A stretch of DNA of 47,163 nt, from NCBI GenBank assembly GCA_945870105.1, contig CAMBRL010000009.1:1-47163 (forward strand), read 5' to 3'. Both the position numbers and the translations under genes were made by a program. The notes under the pieces were generated by a model. The model saw only the letters and a program-made list of their open reading frames with translations. It was not told where the DNA came from and did no database searches. Source of the DNA: Chitinophaga pinensis. GTDB lineage: Bacteria > Bacteroidota > Bacteroidia > SXHM01. Numbering within the stretch: the stretch's first letter is position 1; each line of letters begins with the position of its first letter. Of the stretch, positions 43,830 through 47,163 are shown one piece after another.

Positions 43830-44987
43830 TCAGGCGGTAACAATTTTCTCTTCTTTTGAGAAATCGTAATTGTTGTAATCAGTAAGAATGTTGTAAAGTG
43901 TGTCGCGCTCAACGGGATGACGATTTACCTGTTTTACAAGTTCCACTAATTCTTGGGTTGTAAGGGCAGGTGACTGTTCCTCAGAACCTGCCATTGAGTA
44001 AATTTTTGTTGAGTCATCAATCGTACCGTCTATATCATCTACTCCAAACTGTAAGGAGAGTTGTGCCGTGTTTCTTCCAATCATAGGCCAGTAAGCTTTG
44101 ATGTGTGGGAAATTATCCATGTAAATACGTGCGATGGCATAGTTGCGCAAATCTTCAATCGTACTTACTTCGGCAAGGTGCGACATTTGGTTGTCTTTGT
44201 TGCGAAATTTTAGCGGAATAAATGTGTTGAACCCTTTGGTTTTATCCTGCAAATTTCTAAGCCGTTCCATGTGGTCAACACGGTGTTCAAATTTTTCAAT
44301 GTGTCCGTAAAGCATGGTTGCGTTGCTTGGCATTCCCAATGAATGAGCGGTTTCATGAATTTCCAGCCACTCATCGGCTGTGCATTTATCTTCACAAATT
44401 TGTTTACGTATTTCGGGATGAAAAATTTCTGCTCCACCGCCCGGTAATGAGTTTTGTCCGTGTTCTTTCAGTAATTGCAAGCCTTCACGGAAACTCACTT
44501 TTGCTTTGCGGCACATGTATTCCAACTCTACAGCGGTAAAGGCTTTCACATGAATATCAGGGCGTATTTCTTTTATTTTTTTTATCAGGCTGGCAAAATA
44601 ATGCAAACCCATCTTTGGGTGCACACCGCCAACAATATGAACTTCAGTAATCGGTTTACCGGCATAGCTTTTTAGCTTGTCCAGAATTTGTTCTTCGCTT
44701 AACTCCCAGCCTTCTCCTTTTTCTTTCAACAGGCGAGAGTAGGAGCAGAACTTGCAATCAAACACACAAATATTTGTTGGCTCCACATGAAAATTGCGAT
44801 TAAAATAAACGTAATCGCCATGACGTTTTTCACGAATATAATTTGCAAGCATTCCCAGAAATCCCAGTTCTCCTTTTTCATATAACAACACACCTTCGTC
44901 AACGGAGATACGTTCTGATTTGAAAACTTTTTCTGCTATTTTCTTTAGTTCAGGAGAGACTGAACTTTTTTCTAAAAATGATTTCAC
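43830..44987 (-). CDS. mqnE: Aminofutalosine synthase MqnE
   Basis: 385 residues. Radical SAM enzyme of the futalosine route to menaquinone, joining SAM-derived adenosyl to the chorismate-derived enolpyruvyl benzoate. The cluster motif is CVFDCKFCSY (CxxxCxxC, about 73-82). Other signatures: RNFHVEPTNIC, VHIVGGVHP, GGGAEIF, GMPSNATMLYGHIE and the late SMAGSEEQSP that distinguishes MqnE from the related cyclase MqnC. No other menaquinone gene is nearby. It shares strand with the T9SS type B gene, four bases upstream, though that is probably chance proximity. Confidence 0.94.
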   Translation of the reverse strand: MKSFLEKSSVSPELKKIAEKVFKSERISVDEGVLLYEKGELGFLGMLANYIREKRHGDYVYFNRNFHVEPTNICVFDCKFCSYSRLLKEKGEGWELSEEQILDKLKSYAGKPITEVHIVGGVHPKMGLHYFASLIKKIKEIRPDIHVKAFTAVELEYMCRKAKVSFREGLQLLKEHGQNSLPGGGAEIFHPEIRKQICEDKCTADEWLEIHETAHSLGMPSNATMLYGHIEKFEHRVDHMERLRNLQDKTKGFNTFIPLKFRNKDNQMSHLAEVSTIEDLRNYAIARIYMDNFPHIKAYWPMIGRNTAQLSLQFGVDDIDGTIDDSTKIYSMAGSEEQSPALTTQELVELVKQVNRHPVERDTLYNILTDYNNYDFSKEEKIVTA

Positions 44988-44991
44988 AATA

Positions 44992-47163
44992 TTATTTAAT
45001 CAGAGTTACAGTTCCGGTTTTGGTGTATTGATAACCGGCAGCGGACTGGAAGTGGAACGAATAAACATAAACACCTTGTGGCACAAGTTTCCCATCCAGA
45101 ATTCCTGTCCAGCCTTCGTATTTATCATTTGTCATAAAAATTTGTTCGCCCCAACGAGTGAATATTTCCATGGTGTAGTTTTCGTCTGCAACAAAAAGTG
45201 TAACGGGAATAAAAATGTTGTTCAGCCCTTCGGGAGCAAAAGCATTGGGTACAAAAAAGTTAGGCAACTGATAAGCACAAGCAACATTGGATGTGCTTGT
45301 TTCAGTAAAACCATAAGGGTTGCCAACATCTTCAAGTGCCTGAATGTAGTAGCAGAAAGTTCCGTCACCTTCTACAATATCTGCAACATTGTCTACATAA
45401 AAAGTATCAGCGGGATTAACTGTTGCAAGTGGAATGGGATTAAAAACTCCATCAATGCTGCGGTAAATGTTGTATGCAGCCACATTGCCAAGCCAGATTT
45501 CGTATTTATTCCAGTTCAGATAATTTTTGCGGTCGGCTTTTCCTTCTGCTGCAAGATAAATGGTGCGGGCATATTCAGATGTGTCAACATCAGCACCGCA
45601 ACTGTCAACTGAAATTACTTTGTAATAGTAACTGCGTTCGCTGCTTAAAGCAGTGTTGTCAAAGTAATAAATGGTGGGTAAATTCGTGAATGGAGTTGTG
45701 CCGATGGTGTTGAAAAGCACATTGTCTTCAGATCGTGAAATTTTATATTCAATCACATCTGCTGCGATGTCAACGTGTGCGTAAAGATCAACACCTCCTG
45801 TTAGCGGAACAGTAACGGTGCGGATGTAAGTGAACAGCGGAGCTATCGGAATTTCGGCCAGAATGCAGGTATCGTTAGAAGCTGCTGATTTTGTTTGCGA
45901 AGCATCCCACGCGCGAACATAATAACAGTATATTGAATTTGCAGTCAGGTTTTGATGAATGAATGTGGTGGTGGTTCCGCCAACGCTTCCGGCAAGTGTT
46001 CGTGCTCCGCCATCCTGTGAATAATAAACTTCGTATTGCGATACTCCGTTGCTCCAACCTGTGTAGGCATTCCATGCAAGGTTTGCCTGTCGCAGACAAA
46101 TGTCAACATTAGCGCCAAGGAAAATGGAACTGTGAATATCGCCCAAAGGACTGGTATTATCGCAACTGTCTATTGCTGCTATTCGATAGGTTTCTGAAAT
46201 TGTGCCTGCGGCTGAGTTTCCGTTGAGGTAATACGTGTTGTTCAATCCCCAAACGGTGTCAATCGGTGTCCACGAATTATTGATGTTCTGATAAATAATA
46301 TAACCTTCGGTATCACCCGATGGATTGACATTCCAGCCAATTCCTGCTTGGTTTAATCCTGCTAAAACATCCACGCTTACCGAATCAATGGAGGGTGAAA
46401 CCGGTGGTGTTAAATCTGCGAATAAATCACCATCAACTGATGAAACGGAAATACATCCGGCATCGTCTTCTATTTCCACGCGATAATTGATGAAGGCATC
46501 GCATAAGGTTATTTCGTCATCATAGGTCAAACTTTGCGTTGAGTCAATTAATGTCCAGGTTCCTGTAGGAAACTCGCGATAAATTCTGTAATATCCGCTG
46601 TAAGTAGTTGTTGGAAGTGGCACTGCCAGTGCATTCCACGAAAGTGCAGCAGAGCCTGTTCCGGGGTTTACAACATCTAATAAAATACTTTGCAGCGTAT
46701 CAGTTGGTTCTGTGTAAACTTCACCATTGCAGCCAGAGCGGGTTCGCATATAGTAGTAATGAGAGGCTGTATTTGCTCCTGCTCCTATGTGGGTGTAGGT
46801 GGTAGTATTGATATTGAAAATGCTGTCGATTACAGTGTAAGGTCCGGCTTCTGTTGTTGATTCATAAATGTGATAACTGTCAAATCTGTTTTCGGGGTCA
46901 AGTGGTGGCACCCAACTGAGTTGCACATCACCGTTAGAAAGAACCGAAGCACAACGCAGAGAAGGTGGCGGAACGGTAGCCCAGGCTTCAACAGTTACAG
47001 AAACGGTAATGATGCTTACTGCAGGTGCCGGGCAAAAGTCATCTGCGACTCGAAATACAAAGGTGTAAGTATTTGAAGTGGTGGCGCAAATGTCGTTGTA
47101 AGCAATGTGATTGCAGTCTGTTTGCCATGTAAATGTTGTAGCGGCACCTTGTGGTCCCGAAAT
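44992..47163 (-). CDS. Fibronectin-type/PKD-like surface protein with T9SS type B sorting domain (N-terminus beyond window)
   Basis: 723 residues are visible and the frame stays open to the right edge, so the N-terminus is missing. The start of the visible part is a PKD-like repeat (TYTFVFRVADDFCPAP). Six or so fibronectin III-like modules follow, with cysteine pairs and motifs such as YYYMRTRSGCNG, YYKVISVDSCGADV and CYYVRAWDASQTKSAASNDTC. The last 90 residues form a T9SS type B (gliding-motility-associated, CHU_C-like) domain: FFVPNAFAPEGLNNIF, MEIFTRWGEQIF and QGVYVYSFHF. A large exported protein, probably surface-attached and perhaps connected to gliding or adhesion; the T9SS machinery itself is not in this window. 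Confidence 0.9.
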   Translation of the reverse strand: MSGPQGAATTFTWQTDCNHIAYNDICATTSNTYTFVFRVADDFCPAPAVSIITVSVTVEAWATVPPPSLRCASVLSNGDVQLSWVPPLDPENRFDSYHIYESTTEAGPYTVIDSIFNINTTTYTHIGAGANTASHYYYMRTRSGCNGEVYTEPTDTLQSILLDVVNPGTGSAALSWNALAVPLPTTTYSGYYRIYREFPTGTWTLIDSTQSLTYDDEITLCDAFINYRVEIEDDAGCISVSSVDGDLFADLTPPVSPSIDSVSVDVLAGLNQAGIGWNVNPSGDTEGYIIYQNINNSWTPIDTVWGLNNTYYLNGNSAAGTISETYRIAAIDSCDNTSPLGDIHSSIFLGANVDICLRQANLAWNAYTGWSNGVSQYEVYYSQDGGARTLAGSVGGTTTTFIHQNLTANSIYCYYVRAWDASQTKSAASNDTCILAEIPIAPLFTYIRTVTVPLTGGVDLYAHVDIAADVIEYKISRSEDNVLFNTIGTTPFTNLPTIYYFDNTALSSERSYYYKVISVDSCGADVDTSEYARTIYLAAEGKADRKNYLNWNKYEIWLGNVAAYNIYRSIDGVFNPIPLATVNPADTFYVDNVADIVEGDGTFCYYIQALEDVGNPYGFTETSTSNVACAYQLPNFFVPNAFAPEGLNNIFIPVTLFVADENYTMEIFTRWGEQIFMTNDKYEGWTGILDGKLVPQGVYVYSFHFQSAAGYQYTKTGTVTLIK

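Noticed and set aside
44920-45612. 230-aa plus-strand ORF
   Set aside because: Lies antisense across the mqnE start and the T9SS type B gene, both with clear motifs; no coding character of its own.

Overview
The window is chromosomal DNA from a Bacteroidota bacterium, AT-rich overall (two lines I counted had 37% and 62% GC). The evidence is the gene set and its habits: three secreted proteins with type IX secretion (T9SS) sorting domains, two sensors with two-component-regulator-propeller plus Y_Y_Y architecture, a LytS-type kinase with a LytTR regulator, futalosine menaquinone synthesis (MqnE), -7 boxes close to TAnnTTTG, and almost no Shine-Dalgarno sequences. I cannot name the genus. No rRNA, tRNA, CRISPR array or intact insertion sequence was found.

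Layout. 1-12769 is housekeeping and envelope: a CPA2-type antiporter (cut by the window edge), prmC, a 460-bp repeat-filled gap, ligA, a DUF6913-like gene overlapping dapA, a SiaC-type phosphoprotein, an SDR enoyl/dienoyl-CoA reductase, then a minus-strand series of TIGR01777 epimerase, secreted S1/P1-like phosphodiesterase, patatin phospholipase, small membrane protein and penicillin acylase. 13090-18417 is a three-gene operon: unknown secreted protein, a 1071-aa propeller sensor ending in a SpoIIE-type PP2C phosphatase, and a TPR protein. It converges on a secreted peptidyl-arginine/agmatine-type deiminase with a T9SS tail. 20211-27596 is an eight-gene plus-strand run (WbqC, dapD, GT9, Sua5/TsaC, CCA transferase, pRiA4b ORF-3-like, miaA, MFS) closed by a bidirectional terminator shared with convergent recQ.

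29971-34858 is a tightly overlapping six-gene glycan/lipid operon (KdsD-type isomerase, GT2, DUF2304, an orphan ORF, GMC oxidoreductase, epimerase), with a visibly GC-richer stretch in the GMC gene. 34886-40872 is a local signalling unit: a propeller histidine kinase interrupted by one in-frame TAG, a LytTR response regulator, and a secreted LamG/Ig T9SS protein. Paired direct repeats resembling LytTR operators lie upstream of both the regulator and the LamG gene, at nearly the same distance from a -7 box. 40996-43824 is a compact ACP - KAS III - GT2 - GNAT operon. The window ends with minus-strand mqnE and a partial FN3/T9SS type B protein.

Most promising for follow-up: the LytTR operator pair beside a kinase with an amber codon; the ACP/KAS III/GT2/GNAT operon; the secreted PAD-like deiminase; the SpoIIE-propeller operon with a SiaC protein elsewhere in the window; and the alternating 41-bp palindromic repeats upstream of ligA. 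All calls come from reading the sequence; no database search was run.
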